64,000 nucleotides of DNA from positions 3,429,127 through 3,493,126 of the forward strand of contig CM041092.1 of NCBI GenBank assembly GCA_023079485.1, written 5' to 3'. Both the position numbers and the translations under genes were made by a program. The DNA is from Archilochus colubris (lineage: Eukaryota; Chordata; Aves; Apodiformes; Trochilidae). This document shows, piece by piece, positions 49,750 through 62,515 of this stretch; position 1 is the stretch's first letter, and each line of letters begins with the position of its first letter. The notes under the pieces were generated by a model. It saw nothing but the letters and a program-made list of their open reading frames with translations, was not told the origin of the DNA and did no database searches.

Positions 49750-50280
49750 ATCATAGAATGGTTTGGGTTAGAAGGGACCTTGAAGATGATCCAGTTCCAA
49801 CACCTCCCATGCCTGGTCAAGGTCAGGTTGCTCCAAGCTCCATCCAACCTGGTCTTGGACACTTCCAGGGATGGGACAGCCACAACTTCCTCAGGCAACC
49901 TGTGCCAGGGTCTCACCACCCTCAAATTGAAGAATTTCTTCCTTATGTCCAACCTCAATCTCCCCTCTTCAAGTTTGAAACCATTTCCCCTTGTCCTTTC
50001 CCTACCCCTCCATGTCCAAAGCCCTCCCCCAGCTTTCCTGTAGCCCCTTCAGATATTGGAAGGTTGCTCTAAGGTCTCCTCAGAACCCCCTCTTCTCCGG
50101 GCTGAACAACCCCAACCTCTCAGCCTGGCTTCCCAGGGAGGTGCTCCAGAGCCCTCTGAGCATTTCTGTGGCTTTTCTCTGGACACATTCCAGAAGCTCC
50201 GTGTCCTTCTTACGCTGGGAATTCCAGAACTGGACACAGAGCTTCAGGTGGGGTCTCACAAGAGCAGAGTAGAGGGGGAA
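49750..50280 (-). mobile_element. CR1 LINE 3' fragment, about 530 bases
   Basis: Begins ATCATAGAATGGTTTGGGTT and runs through the antisense CR1 blocks (AGAAGGGACCTTGAAGATGA, GGGATGGGACAGCCACAACT, CCTCCATGTCCAAAGCCCTC, GGGCTGAACAACCCCAACCT, CAGAACTGGACACAGAGCTT) before stopping near 50280. A stretch of about 70 bases (49998-50067) is identical or nearly so to 36736-36801 in the copy at 36475, so both belong to the same subfamily. It is low in divergence and truncated at the 5' end. Confidence 0.94.
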
Positions 50281-52018
50281 CTTAATTTGTCATTGATATT
50301 AAACACTAGTCCTGCTGAAGTCTATGAAACCTTTTTTGTTGTCACTGCTATTGACAAACTTATTCAGTAGATTCATTCTCTATAGGTTTGGGTGAGAGAG
50401 TTAGTTATTACTTGAAATTTGGCTCACAAATGGGGACTGACAAAAAGGAGGCATGAACAGACATCAAAACCTGAGGTTCAGCTGCATTCAAGAAAAAAAA
50501 ATTATGTCCATATCAACAGAAAAACCCTTAGGTCAATATTCTCTCAAACCAAGAGGCATTTAAGGTTAGCACCTTACACTTTCCAGGCCTTCAGCTCTTC
50601 AGCTATCACCACCTTGTTAAGGATACTGACTACAGCCTAGATGTGAAAGGAAGCTTGGAACCACAAGTTTTACAGGTGAAAAAATATATGTCAGCAATGA
50701 GGAAGAATTACAACTCATTAAAGTGGAGTGCATGCTGTGCCCGCCTCTTCAATTCAATATAGGGAATTAAGAAGTCAAATGCCTGTGGCATTAAATATGA
50801 ATGATGAATGTGAGAAATAAAATAAGTAGAAGAGAAATCTATGTGTTTCATTACATGAGGTAGCTGTGCCACTGGCACCTTTTGTATAGATAGAAAAAAA
50901 AAAAAAAAGTCCAAGATTATAAAGCAAAGAAAACTCAGCTTATTTTTAAGAACATTCATATCAAATCCTGGTAAGAATAACAAAGTATTTTCCAATTTAC
51001 ATTCCAGAAAGATAATCTAAAAAGTTTAACAGTGAATGATACTGTATGAACCAGGAACTGAGAAGTATAGCAGGCACATCTTTCTTCATAACAGGCTTAA
51101 GACCAGCCAGCCTTGGAGAGAAAGAACACAAATTACAGAAGGAGAAATGTCAGAAGTGTCACATTATCTCATTTTAAGGCATGCGTCTTGACTCTTCCTT
51201 ACAGGATGAAGGATAAACAACACGAGCCACAAAGGCTTCTGTGTGTACCATAAAGCACATGGCATGGGAAACCACTTCTCTAGCTTGCTGGAGGAAATGG
51301 TTTCTTTCATCTCTGATCAAGTTTCAGAGGTATCATTATTTATTTATTTACACATGAAGGGCTGTGAGCCAAACTCACCTCATTGTTTTGTACAATAGAG
51401 TGAAGAAAATGTCTACTGAGCATCACTCCCCCCCAAAAATTCATCTAACTTTTAGAGTTCAGATAAATGCTGTCTGCATTTGGGATCTCTCTCTCCTGGA
51501 CCTTTAATGTTCAGCAAACTTTACTAATCCTCTCAATGTGGTACAAGTAACCATGTCCCAAAATGATGAGAACTGAGAGCAGACAGGTAGCATCTATGGG
51601 CACCTAAGAAAACGTAACAAATGGTTGGATTTCTTTCAAGATACTGAAGATGGTGGGAGAAGAAAGTCTAAGAACAGATCACCTATCTCACTGGAGAGAT
51701 TGAGATGAAAAGTGAAGGAGTGCTGGGGAAAGAGGAGAGATCAGAAGATGAGAAGAGAGGGGAAATGCATTTGCTTGCTTGTTTGGGGACTATGAGGTTG
51801 GCAAGAGAATCTGGTACCCAGAAAGTGGAGTATCAATAAATTCTGATCCATTTTCTATTACTTATGGATATTTTTGGACACATAATGAAAATGGCAACTG
51901 TTTTAAGTCTTGCAAGTGTTCCAAATGAGCTAATTTTGAAACTCTGACTGAAGCATAACTTACTTGGTTCTTGATAAAATGAAATTGTGTTGATTTTTAA
52001 GCATAAAAGCATAAATTA
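50281..52018. other. Non-coding stretch
   Basis: No gene or transposon recognised. A poly(A) run lies near 50894-50908 and a short TTTA microsatellite at 51336-51350. Confidence 0.5.
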
Positions 52019-52060
52019 TACATATACACACACACATATACATACACACACACGCACAGA
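52019..52060 (+). repeat. CA/TA compound microsatellite
   Basis: Alternating purine-pyrimidine sequence of TACA and CACACA units with one CG step. It could adopt Z-DNA. Likely length-polymorphic. Confidence 0.9.
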
Positions 52061-52640
52061 GAAATAACACTTATGGTGTAGTTTGGCACACAGTATATTG
52101 TCTGTCCCATATAATCCCATCTAGATTCTTCTCAACTTATTTTGAGGCACAAAACACAGGGTGTTTGCATCAAGCTATTTCTTTTTCATCATTTTGTTTT
52201 GTGATAGATCACAATGTGGATGGCCTGGATCACATCCCAGTTAGTAGAAATGCTGGGGGGGGTGAAAACAACAATTTGAATAAGACACTCACCAATTCCA
52301 GAGCATCCAACCACAGGAGTACATGATACAGGGGCTCCTTTAAATCGCCTGGCTTCACTCAGGCACCTGGAAAATGCAGAATATTACAATTAACTCCTCT
52401 ACCTCGAGCTATGCGTCTCTGCACGGGCACTGTGTCCCTTTATGGACTTGACACAGAGGTTTTTTTGACATTTTGCTCGTGCTTTGTTAGAGGACTGGGT
52501 CACTGGAAGTTTTTTTGGGGCTTCTATCACAAAACAGCCGTTGTGGGAAAATCACAACTGTCTCTCAGCACCATCTACCACATGCATAATGTGGTTGGCT
52601 GGAATAATTCAGGTGGCACAGGGATCCTTGACAATTTCAA
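52061..52640. other. Non-coding stretch
   Basis: Nothing recognised apart from a G8 run near 52255-52262. The 79-codon frame at 52411-52650 has no identifiable domain. Confidence 0.5.
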
Positions 52641-52990
52641 TCTGAATTAATCTTTTTGAAATAAGGTTTCCTTTCCCCCGGTGCCACAAACTAAAATGAT
52701 GTAAGTGCAAAAATCTCTGTAGTAAATTAGCGATAAAAGAATAAAACAGTTAAACAAATATATTTTTCATGCTTGAGGGCTGTGTGTTTAACAGTTTTCT
52801 AACTGTTCATTCATTTATATAAAAATACTTTGGTTATTATCTACTTGAGTTGAAATTAGATATTTAATTGACTGGAGGGAATGAAATCCGCTCACTTTTA
52901 AATAAAGCAACGATTTAAAAATATTCCTGTAAAGTGATTTGTGAGACCACACCAGCACTAGTGCTTGGCACACGTCCTTGTCTGTGTATA
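52641..52990. promoter_or_regulatory. Candidate conserved element with MYB-like sites
   Basis: Three AACNGTT MYB-type cores: AACAGTT at 52745-52751, AACAGTT at 52790-52796 and AACTGTT at 52801-52807. The last two form a 7-bp stem with a TTCT loop. A 12-bp palindrome AGCACTAGTGCT lies at 52954-52965. The segment is AT-rich without simple repeats. A regulatory role is inferred from motif texture only. Confidence 0.28.
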
Positions 52991-54695
52991 TATTTTAAAA
53001 GCAGGGTTGTTTTTACAAATGTAGTACTGTGAGAGCTAACTTCTTCAGAAACATGTTTATCTTAATTAGGAAAGTCAACAGACTTCTAATGGGAAGAAAT
53101 GCGTATTTTTCTCTGTGGTATCTAAAGCATCAAAGGCCTCGTTCTCATGCCAAACCAATCTTCCTTCCTGCCTGCCTTTCAAACCCAGGTGACTGCAGAC
53201 AGCTGAGCAGACATTTTCCCAAAAGCTTCTATTGACCTGGCTCCAGTCCTTTCCCGTGCTCTGTCTCCTTTTCTATCCGCATGTCACTTCTCTTTCTCTT
53301 TCTGTGTATTTGTTGTATTTTTGCCTGAGGAAACCTAGGGATATTCATGGCACTGAGGCAAATAATGTGGAATTAAAAACTAAATTCTTCAGGCCTTATC
53401 CTAGCAACAGGACCATCACCATCTGTTCAGAGGACAGGACTGCCATTATCCGCTGCATTCTTTGTACGTACTCCATCACCTGTGAGGGGAAAAACATTGC
53501 CCCTTATCCTGGGCTCTTTGTTTCAAAACAAAGTCGTCTGCTGCTTTCTGGTACCAATACATTTCATAAATGTGATATACAGTACTTTTAAAGGGATTAG
53601 GCAGCAATAAAAGCCTGTAAAGCTTTAAAAAAAGGAAAAAAATCTAGAGGGAGGACATCTGCCTGATAAGCAACAAAAACAAATATCGTTCAATTTAAAT
53701 AAGCAGTTGAGATTAATCAGTAAAAGTTCATATAAATTCTTCCATCTACTACCAGTGTTAGTAATGCAAGAATTACACCTTTGGTTTTGGGGTAATTTGG
53801 GGGGCTTGGTATTTTTTTAATTACTATTATTTATGCACAGACTTGAAAATCTGCACTCTCTCACGTGCTGCGAAGGCCATTTTGGCAGCTCCCAAACACA
53901 TCTCCATCTGAAGTCCCAAAATACAGCAACAGAAAGCTAAAAAGCTGCACACCTCAGGAAAATGTGAAGTTACTCAAAGAGCTAAAAAATGACATAAATT
54001 AATTTGGAGTCATCTTCTACTCTTTAAGGTTCATATTCCTTATTCCTCATTTCTTTCTGCTCTGTATACTTGAACAAGGGAAATAGGGGATGAGGGAGGA
54101 TGAGTAAAGAACCAGTGAATTAAACAAAAAAAAAAAAAATCCTGGAAATCAGAGCAGCAGTCTTGACCTCATATTATGTTTTCAGTTAAAAATTATAATT
54201 TATAAAAGCTGGTTGACTGTCTGTCTTTGTTGTTTTTATGCCACTTATAAACAAAGCTGCAGTCATACTTCTCAGGGCTTGCAGACACATTTGTGGTATG
54301 TAGCTTGGCAACATAAATGAGTAGAATCTGCTGGCTCCTACCAAATCTCCAAAGTGCTCATCACATCCCATGCAGCCACCATCCCAAAGTCCTGCATCCC
54401 CTCCTTCCAAAGACAAGAGCAGGGCAGAGCAAAGCCCCCCAGCTCCTTCCAGCCCCCCCACCCTCCTCTTTCTTTCCCCAGGATTTCAGCAGCAATTTCA
54501 GGTCCAGGAGAAGCAAACTCAGTGCACAGCATCTTCACCCAAAGGGTGCAAAAAGACATGGGAAATTATAGCCTTCCTAAGATTTTAGAGAACTTCCTTT
54601 TCTCCTTCTTGTACTTTTCCCTCTCCATTTTCCACAGCCTTTTTTTCCATTCCAATTTTGTGAATGATCTTAATTTTCTAGCTCCTGCTTTGTAG
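52991..54695. other. Non-coding stretch
   Basis: No gene or transposon recognised. A GC-richer patch lies at about 54340-54560, with mutually overlapping open frames in several phases and no domain. Confidence 0.5.
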
Positions 54696-54740
54696 CAGGC
54701 TGGCAGCCTGACAGGTAGAAGCTACCACCCTCCTGGGTGG
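54696..54740. repeat. Three consecutive short hairpins
   Basis: CAGGCTG-G-CAGCCTG (54696-54710), GGTAG-AAG-CTACC (54714-54726) and CCACCC-TCCT-GGGTGG (54725-54740) are each perfect inverted repeats. The second and third overlap by two bases. Not a tRNA or any RNA family I recognise. Confidence 0.85.
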
Positions 54741-54916
54741 ACCATAGGACAAGAGTTGTCCTTGGTGGGCATCCAACATCACCTGAACGGAGGCTCAACC
54801 AAGCAGCTCCTCCTTTTCAAGCCCAAACTCATGTCTGTTTAGTTTTCTCACAAATATTTACAAAGTTTGAGAACACAAAAAACCTCAAGGGAAATAAAGG
54901 AAAAATGACCGACCAC

Positions 54917-54945
<29 letters not shown>
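54917..54945 (+). repeat. 29-base poly(A) run
   Basis: The longest homopolymer in the window. No retrogene or SINE is recognised upstream, so it is listed as a simple repeat. Its length is liable to assembly error. Confidence 0.95.
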
Positions 54946-54947
<2 letters not shown>

Positions 54948-56767
54948 CTAAAAGTTGCCCAACACTATTGATTTCTTGCACTAATGACCTTCACTCCTTG
55001 GTGAGGCAATATCTAACACTTTGGCTTAGCCAACAAGGCACCCAAATTTAGGGGAGCAAAGCAGAAGAAATTCTTCCACCTCAAAGTATTTGGGATGAGT
55101 TGTAGTATGGAATAAATAAGACAATTCTTAGGTGCCACCAGCTCTTCTGTAAGCTTAGGTGGGAGTGGAAAGCTTCCTGGGAAGCCAGAGGGATCTCAGA
55201 GGTCCCTCAGCTCAGGGTAGAGGCTGGTGCTTTAATTTAGCCCAAGGGAATCAGCATCTAGGTGGCCTCAGATAGGACAACACTTGGCCAAATCTGAATG
55301 TAATTATGGTTCTGAAATCGCCTCTCAATGGAAAATCTGTCTCAAATGGTGCTACTTGGGCTGAATTATCCACAGCTTTGTCAACACCGACATAAAGATT
55401 TATTTTAAAAGTCTTTGAAGCATTGTTTGGATTTTGGCTTTCTTACCAAACTACTAAACTTCTCATTTTTTCATTCCTACAATATTTCATAAAAGTAATA
55501 AACTGCTGTACACATTTACAGAACCAAAATGATGTTGCCCTCACTTTAGAGAATACAAAATACATATATTAGTATTCACATGGTCTTACCATCATTATGG
55601 GCCAGGTTTTAAAGAAGGAAAGATAGAAGCATTATGGTTTATACACAAAATGGGGGGATGGCAGGGAAAGAGAAGTCAGAATTTAAATGTACTGAAAGCA
55701 AGCCTCATATTTCAGTAACAAACTAATATTTCTGTAAGTACTGAAGTGCAATATAGAGACAGAAGTAATGAGGTCCTCCATACCTTTCTAGTTTCTAGGA
55801 GGAAATTGTTACTAATTTAAGACAGATAAAGAAATCCACTAATTAAAAGATTCTGAGATTAATGGTAGCTTCCAATTATTTTCCTGATTTGACACAATCT
55901 GGTAACAGCATAATATAGCAGTATTTTATATGATATCAAGGGATTTAGTTAAAAAAAAAAAAAGTTATAAACTGAATTGGAATTTTGAGGACACCAGCAG
56001 AGCACTCACAGACCAGCCCATTGCTAGACTCATCACACTCAGCTTAAATGAATACAGAAATGAACAGGGGGAAGCATGATGTTGAGGAATAACCAACTTT
56101 TTAATAAGAATAAAGGCTGTAAAGGAGAATCATAACAGCTAATAACTGTTTCAATGAGTCTACTGCATCTGCTAGATATTGTACATCATTTTTGCTATAG
56201 TTCATGTTCATAGACACTCCTCTTTTTTATGCCATCTACATTTCCTATTTCTAACTACCTATAAACACATAGAGCTCAATGTTTTTCACCCCAAGCCCTG
56301 CTGCAAGTCAGTAATAGGTTTGCCATCCAACTTGATATCTGAACTACAAGGAGCTGTATAAACTTCCTCTTGTCTCGAGTGTAATTTAACACAGAACCAC
56401 AAAAAATGCCAGGAGCACATCCGAGGTCATTGATAAGAAACTGAAGTGTCTGCAGGGCTAAAAGTTTGGCTGCCCTCGTAGTGTGTCTGGTGCAACAGAG
56501 ACCCAGCTCTCCCCCAGCATAATGTGCCTGGGCTGAGCCACTTAAGCAAGCTGGATCTCAGTTTTTCCATTAGTAACAGGGATATTAAACATTTGTCTCA
56601 ACTCCTGATGGATTGCCAAGCATTTGTGTTTCAGAGGAATGTTTTGAAAGCTACAGAGCAATCCAGATGATGGCTGTGAGCATCCAACCAACGCTTTGCT
56701 GCTCTGGTGCTCAGCATGATGGTGAATGTTAAAGACATTTTGAACATCTATTCACTGCTTCAGCAAG
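54946..56767. other. Non-coding stretch
   Basis: AT-rich, with no gene or transposon recognised. The region directly before 56768 runs into a CR1. Confidence 0.5.
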
Positions 56768-57117
56768 ATCCAAATGGGGCCTACAAGAAAGCTGGGGTAG
56801 GGTTTTTTACATGGGTGTGTAGTGAGAGGACATGGGGAAATGGTTTTAAACTTGAAGACCTTGGGGTCTTCAAACTTGAAGAAGGTTGAGGTTAGGCATT
56901 AGGACTAAATTCTTTAATTTCGAAGTGGTGAGACACTGGAACAGGTTGCCCAAGGAAGTAATGGCTGTCCCATCCCTGGAAATGTTCAAGGTCAGGTTGG
57001 ATGGGGCCTTGAGCAACCCGGTCCAGTTAAAGGTGACCCTGCCCATGCAGGGGGGTTTGGAACTGGATCATCTTTAAGGTCCCTTCTAACCCAAACCACT
57101 CTATGACTATGATTATT
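56768..57117 (+). mobile_element. CR1 LINE 3' fragment with an internal rearrangement
   Basis: Sense CR1: GGGGCCTACAAGAAAGCTGG, GTGTGTAGTGAGAGGACATG, GAAATGGTTTTAAACTTGAA, GGTGAGACACTGGAACAGGT, TGCCCAAGGAAGTAATGGCT, GTTCAAGGTCAGGTTGGATG, CATCTTTAAGGTCCCTTCTA and a terminal CCACTCTATGACTATGATTA. It matches well up to its end. At 56848-56882 it carries a short hairpin and direct repeat not expected in CR1. Confidence 0.94.
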
Positions 57118-59186
57118 CCACCTCTTTTTAATTTTGGTCACCACTTATTAATTTCTCAGTGGAAAGGAACTTAATGGGTCCACTTATTTCCAGTCGTAAC
57201 TTCACATCCAAGCAGCTCATTTTGGGGTGTCACAGAGGGGATCAAATCAATGGCTATGCAAATAATTTAATTATCATGCATCCTGCAGGCCTATCTACTC
57301 AAATACTGCAAGAATGTTTTAGGGTTTCACCACATAAACCTGTTGCCCTCACATCTGTCTCCTCAGTGCAGCTGTGAACCAGAAAAAGACTTTGCTTTTA
57401 TTTTTATTTTTCAACCAACATCCCCCTCATCTTGTCAATCCATTAGCATACACGTATTTTAACAGGTCCTAGCCACAAAACCACAAAAGAAAAGCTGATC
57501 TATGGTTTTGCCATCTCTTATTCTACTTCTGGGGCTTCAATAAGATCAGTTTTAGGGGGGGTATCTGTCAAGTGAAGCAAAGCTCCCAGGGAGCAGCCTG
57601 GTGGCAGCACAGGTAGAAAGGGAGTGACAGAACTGAATGTCACAAAAGACCCCTTCTTCATTCTCCTCCTGACAAAATATATTGCTTCAAAGTATACTAT
57701 AAAAAGCAAGCTGGGGATTAAAAAAAAAAAAAAAAAGGGATGGCAGCCAGTCCTCAGCACAGAGACAATCTATTGCAGCACCTCTCTCTATTTATTTTAT
57801 GCCAAAACTATTTCCTATCCACCTGTTCATAAAAAAAAAAGAGCTGGAAATATCCAGTTATTGTGATTCAGAGTTTCAGAGAAAACTAATACCTTGGCAT
57901 GTAGCCTGTAGGGAAAAAAACCCACAATATATTACTTCCATCATATATGTAAGAACTACAGGGGATCATTTTCATACTCTTGAATAAACCACTGTTAATG
58001 ATCAGGAGTTGTTTGGCCAAATTAACCCCAGGTCTTCCTCCAAAATGGTTGCATATTATAATTAATGGTGACACTAAGGATCAGATAGATCCTCAGAAGG
58101 GTTTTTTTTCATCAGATGACTGAGATATTCATTCTCTTCAAGGGTAGGTGTCCATGGCACACTCTTGGCTGATGAAACCTTCAAGATAATCTCCTGACTG
58201 ATGGTAATCCTGGAAAAATGAGAAAACGAAGGGAGTCCTTTCTGGATTTTAATTTGGATTCCTCCTTAATGGAACAAAATTCTCTCCTCACTTTTTGGTT
58301 GAACTCTGAAGCCTATCATCTTCATAAAACAGAGTAGTCATCACAAAGCTCAGATTGGGGTAGCAGGTTGCCAAGCTTAATATTGGTGGCTCTAGATGGC
58401 AGGGAATGTATGCAGCAGGTACTGGTGGCATGTGCCTTAGTAAAATATATCCAAGTTATATGCACATATAATAAATGGGGAAAAAAAAAAAAAAAAAGAA
58501 TGCAAATTGCTTGACCAAATCTGAATCCCAACTCCAAAGTTTAGGAATCTGAGTGACTACAGATTTAAATCTTGCATAAAACCAACCATTATCTCTAAAA
58601 TAAATCAGAACCTGAAGTCAAATCCCTTGAAGTTAAGGACTTTTGAGATTTGCCTCAAATAAAGCTTTGCTGCAATCACTTTCTTTCTACCCTCTCTCTC
58701 TCCTCTCCCTCCAGAGAGAACTCCACTAAAAGCAGTTTGAAAATTTGGGAAAAAAAACTGAAATACAACAAGGTTTTACTTCTCAAACACTTCTGCTGAG
58801 AAATAATATAACAAGAGCACAGGCTAAGTCACTGCTGGACAGAACATTAAAAGCTAAGGGTTGTGTTGGATTTTTTACCTTACCTTTACCTGGATTTTTT
58901 GCTTCCTCCTTGATGCCACAACTGAGACAAATGAACAAAGGACATGGCCCTTGAGATAGTCTTTTTAACTCTGAAAATTCTCTTTTTCTACTGCCACTAC
59001 AGATTTCCAGCTCACCCATGAAAAATGAAGCAAACAAGAATCTGCACCATGGCAAAAAATTCCATCAACTCATGTGTTTCTTTAGATGGGCAAACAGGAT
59101 CCATCACTGCACATGTAAAGCAGAACCTTTGGATCTATCAAGGATTTTTGCACCTTTTTGGAGGGAAAAAAACAATACTGAATATA
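57118..59186. other. Non-coding stretch
   Basis: Contains A17 at 57720-57736 and A17 at 58481-58497. A short pyrimidine-rich patch lies at about 58680-58715. No gene or transposon recognised. Confidence 0.5.
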
Positions 59187-59334
59187 TTTTTCCTTCTCTC
59201 CTTCCTTCCTTCCTTCTCTCCTTTCTTCCTTCTTTCTCTCCTTCCTTCCTTCTCTCCTTCCTTCCTTCTTTCTTTCTCTCCTTCCTTCCTTCTTTCTTTC
59301 TCTCCTTCCTTCCTTTCTTTCTCCATAACAGTTA
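59187..59334 (+). repeat. 148-base polypyrimidine TTCC/TTCT microsatellite
   Basis: Only C and T from 59187 to 59334. The array is made of CTTC, TTCT and CTCTCC words, with a higher-order unit of about 24 bases (CTTTCTTTCTCTCC then CTTCCTTC). It can form triplex (H-DNA). Reading frames through it give only Phe/Leu/Ser/Pro repeats. Confidence 0.96.
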
Positions 59335-60400
59335 TTTGCTCTAAATTGGTAATTTTCGAAGAATTCCTTCTAATGTCATGGTAGAGCAAAATAAAAGTCC
59401 TTTCTGTGAAGCCATTAGTTACAAACTCAAAGCCCCAAAACAATGATCCAAGACTGATATTTGCCACTGACAAAAATCTAGGCCTATGATGAAATCACAC
59501 TTGACCATTTAACTAAAAAGGTGGAAATAATCATCTCTTCTTACCCCACTGCTGCTGGGTAAGTCACGTATGAAAAAAAACAACAGGCAAATGGAAAAAA
59601 GTCAGTACTGGACCACAGTAAGAACTCGGTTTTCTAGAGTTTCTTTTTGCTTTTATACTTAAGTAGTCATATTGTGGTTAATGCATACAATTAAAATAAA
59701 TTGGAGTTTCATGAGGCAAAATACAAGCTCTACTAGCAGCTATTCCTTCGTTATTTTTTCATTCTTATAAATGCACTGAAGAAATGTTTTAGGTGTTGTA
59801 TTTAGAGTCCTCCTATCCAGCCTAAAAAATAAACAGCATAATTAGTTTACTCAACCCATTTTTCCATCGCTAAGATCTATCCACCTGTAGTTTTAAATAC
59901 AGCAGTTACTTGACAGAGTGTATTGATGTGCTTTAATTACTGCTGAACATTTCCTGTCTATTTGTAGGCACTCAGAAAAACCCAAGGGGCATAATTTACA
60001 GGAGTCCAAACTGAAGTCATTTGACAGGATGTCAGAGGGAATAATCCTAGAATTATGAGTGCAAAATCAGGCTATTGAATAGCTAAAACCAGTGAAGTCC
60101 AGGCAGTTCTGTAATCCCTGGAAAACCAGAAGACTCTTACCATCCTGCCATAGTTAAAAATTATTTAGCAAATCTTGATGGAAAGGCTCAACCATTACCA
60201 AACTCCAACTGAAGAGTGCAGAGAAGTTTGAGAGAAGGGAAGAGCTCCTTGTGTCCCAGTGTTTGCCCATTTCTCAAAAGAAGCAGCAACCAAACCCAGA
60301 GTTTTTAGAGCTAGTTAAAAATACAGCCATGCATTTTTGTTTTAGAGTTTGCAGCTACTACAAAGAAATTCCAACTTTCTTCAGTGTTTTTATCTCGTGC
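59335..60400. other. Non-coding stretch
   Basis: AT-rich single-copy appearance, with nothing recognised. Confidence 0.5.
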
Positions 60401-60543
60401 AGGAGTAGAAAGCAGGAAAGAGGTTGCCCAAAGAACTTGTGGATCCCCTTTCCCTGGAAGTGGTTGGATGGGGCCTTGAACAACATGACCAAGTAAAACT
60501 AGATGAATTTTAAGGTCCCTCCCAACCCAACCCATTCTATGAG
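60401..60543 (+). mobile_element. CR1 3' end fragment with internal deletions
   Basis: Sense CR1 blocks GAGGTTGCCCAAAGAACTTG, TGGATCCCCTTTCCCTGGAA, GTGGTTGGATGGGGCCTTGA, TTTTAAGGTCCCTCCCAACC and the end CCATTCTATGAG. The GTTCAAGGCCAGGTT part is shortened, and the CCCTGCCCATGGCAGGGGGTTGG block is missing. Confidence 0.9.
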
Positions 60544-62489
60544 TTGGAAGAGATCATACTTGCTACCCCAAAGCCCGGGATTTGCAGATTGCACCAAAAT
60601 AATTCTGAGTTGACTTTTTACCTGGGCAGTATGTTTTTTTTTCCCCAAGGACTCAGAAGTGAGAGAGGGCCAGATGACACCAATGGACCAGTTTTGTCCT
60701 TCCTGACCCTGGATCATGTTGCTTTACACACCTGGCAGCAGCAGTGGTAATTTGGCAGAAGGCAACTCACAATAGGACCAAGTATCTATAGAAAAGAAAC
60801 CCTCTCAAGGAGGTCACAGAGGATCTCAGGAGCTGGAGGTGATGGGGAGAAAGAAAACAGGAAACAATAAGTAGTTGACAAGAGGAATGCTGACTCTGGA
60901 AAAAAAAGTTGGAAAGGGAAAAAAAGGGGCAGGAAGAGAAAACCAAGCTGAGTTATATTGATTAGGGAATGTGAATCCCAGATCCAAATAATATGAGCTG
61001 GGGATACTACTATTCTCTGTGGTCCTGAAAAATGTTACCTTCCCACTTAGAGAAATGTGTGTTTCTCAACTGCAGACTGGCAGGGAGCAGGTGAAAGGGA
61101 GATGGTGTTGAAGGAGGAGGAACAGAGATTTCAGGGATGCATTAATGAAACTGGATTTCAACAGGACGTTCTGCTTAATTCAGCATGCAAATGTTCTTGA
61201 CAGTATCTAGAGAGAAGACAAAAAAAAGTCCTTCTGCCTGCTTCCAGCTAGACACTCACTTCAGTAATCAGCAAAGCCAGGGCCTTGGAGAAGGGAAGTA
61301 GAGTCATTTGGTAATGAAAAATGCCTGTGAGGAAGGAAAAGACACACATGCATTGTGAAGAAAGACCACAGCCCCTGGATTTATTATATAGATAATAATT
61401 AATAATGACCCATTTTTTTCCTATTCCAGATTTTGAAATTCCTTACTCACTTTAATTAAGTTCCCTCTAAAAATAGGATGCTGCAGAACAAAGAACTTTT
61501 TTACTACTTTAAAAATGCAAGCTTACTCACCAGCTAGGATTTTCCCAGCTCTCAGCTCTTCGGTACAAAGAGCTACTATGACACGATATAAATGCCCTAT
61601 CAATGGAAGACATTTTTAGATAAAACTTGATCATGTAACATTTACCAATTCCATCTGTCAAGACAGATAAAGAGAATGAGACTTCATAGGAAAGCACACA
61701 GGAAACCTGATGGCAACAACAAACCCAAGCACAGGCAGTGGAGATGCCACTTGTTGACCTACAGTCTGTGTGTGATAAATTCTTTCCCATAGACATCAGA
61801 CATTGCTTCCCCCACCAATATGGCTCCAGGATCTCCAGCTTCAGCAATACAATTACATTTACTTGACAGCATTCAGAACTCATCTACACTATGCATTTTT
61901 AAATCTCCTAATTCTGTCTTCTGTAGCCAGTTTTAATGAGGAAGAGCAATATGGGGCTCTCTGGTTGCCTAAATACACATCCAGCCCAATGAGATCTCCT
62001 TCTGCTGAGGCACTGGGAAACCCATCAAGAGTGCTCAGCTCACACACACACACAGCTCAGAGGCCTTACGGTTCCCTCCTGTGTCCCAAATCTGCTTTAA
62101 ATGCAGAGCAAAGTCCAGCATCCCTGGTGAAGAAGAGCAATTGCTCTTTAAACAACTTTTGTAAATGCTTCCTGTGCTAACAAGGGAGAGCAGAGTTTGC
62201 TTAGGTGAAATAAAGCAGACGGACAGACCTCCCCGTCTCCTGCTTTGCTTCCAAGATTCAATAATGAACAAGGGTGTGCAAAGAAATTAGAGCAGTGGAA
62301 GTGCCAAAGGTATCCCTTGGAGATGTGTGTATCCTGTTGTCATGCAAAAGAGCTCTTGAATGATAAAGCAGCAGAACCCAATTACAACCACTTTCATGCT
62401 AATCTGACCCAAGGACTAGCTGTAGACTTTGGATGCTATCATGGTGCCCACTGTAATTAATTCACCTCTTCCTTTTCCAAAACACACTA
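60544..62489. other. Non-coding stretch
   Basis: No gene or transposon recognised. A short (CA)n run lies at about 62040-62056. Confidence 0.5.
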
Positions 62490-62515
62490 GGAAATTAATT
62501 TCCAATTCTAGAATT
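62490..62515. repeat. Two abutting perfect palindromes
   Basis: GGAAATTAATTTCC (62490-62503) is directly followed by AATTCTAGAATT (62504-62515). A 6-base direct repeat CACTAG lies at 62485-62490 and 62523-62528, bracketing the pair. Confidence 0.9.

Noticed and set aside
49680..50370. Cluster of frames of 62-130 codons
   Set aside because: All overlap the minus-strand CR1 at 49750-50280 and match the translation of its complement.
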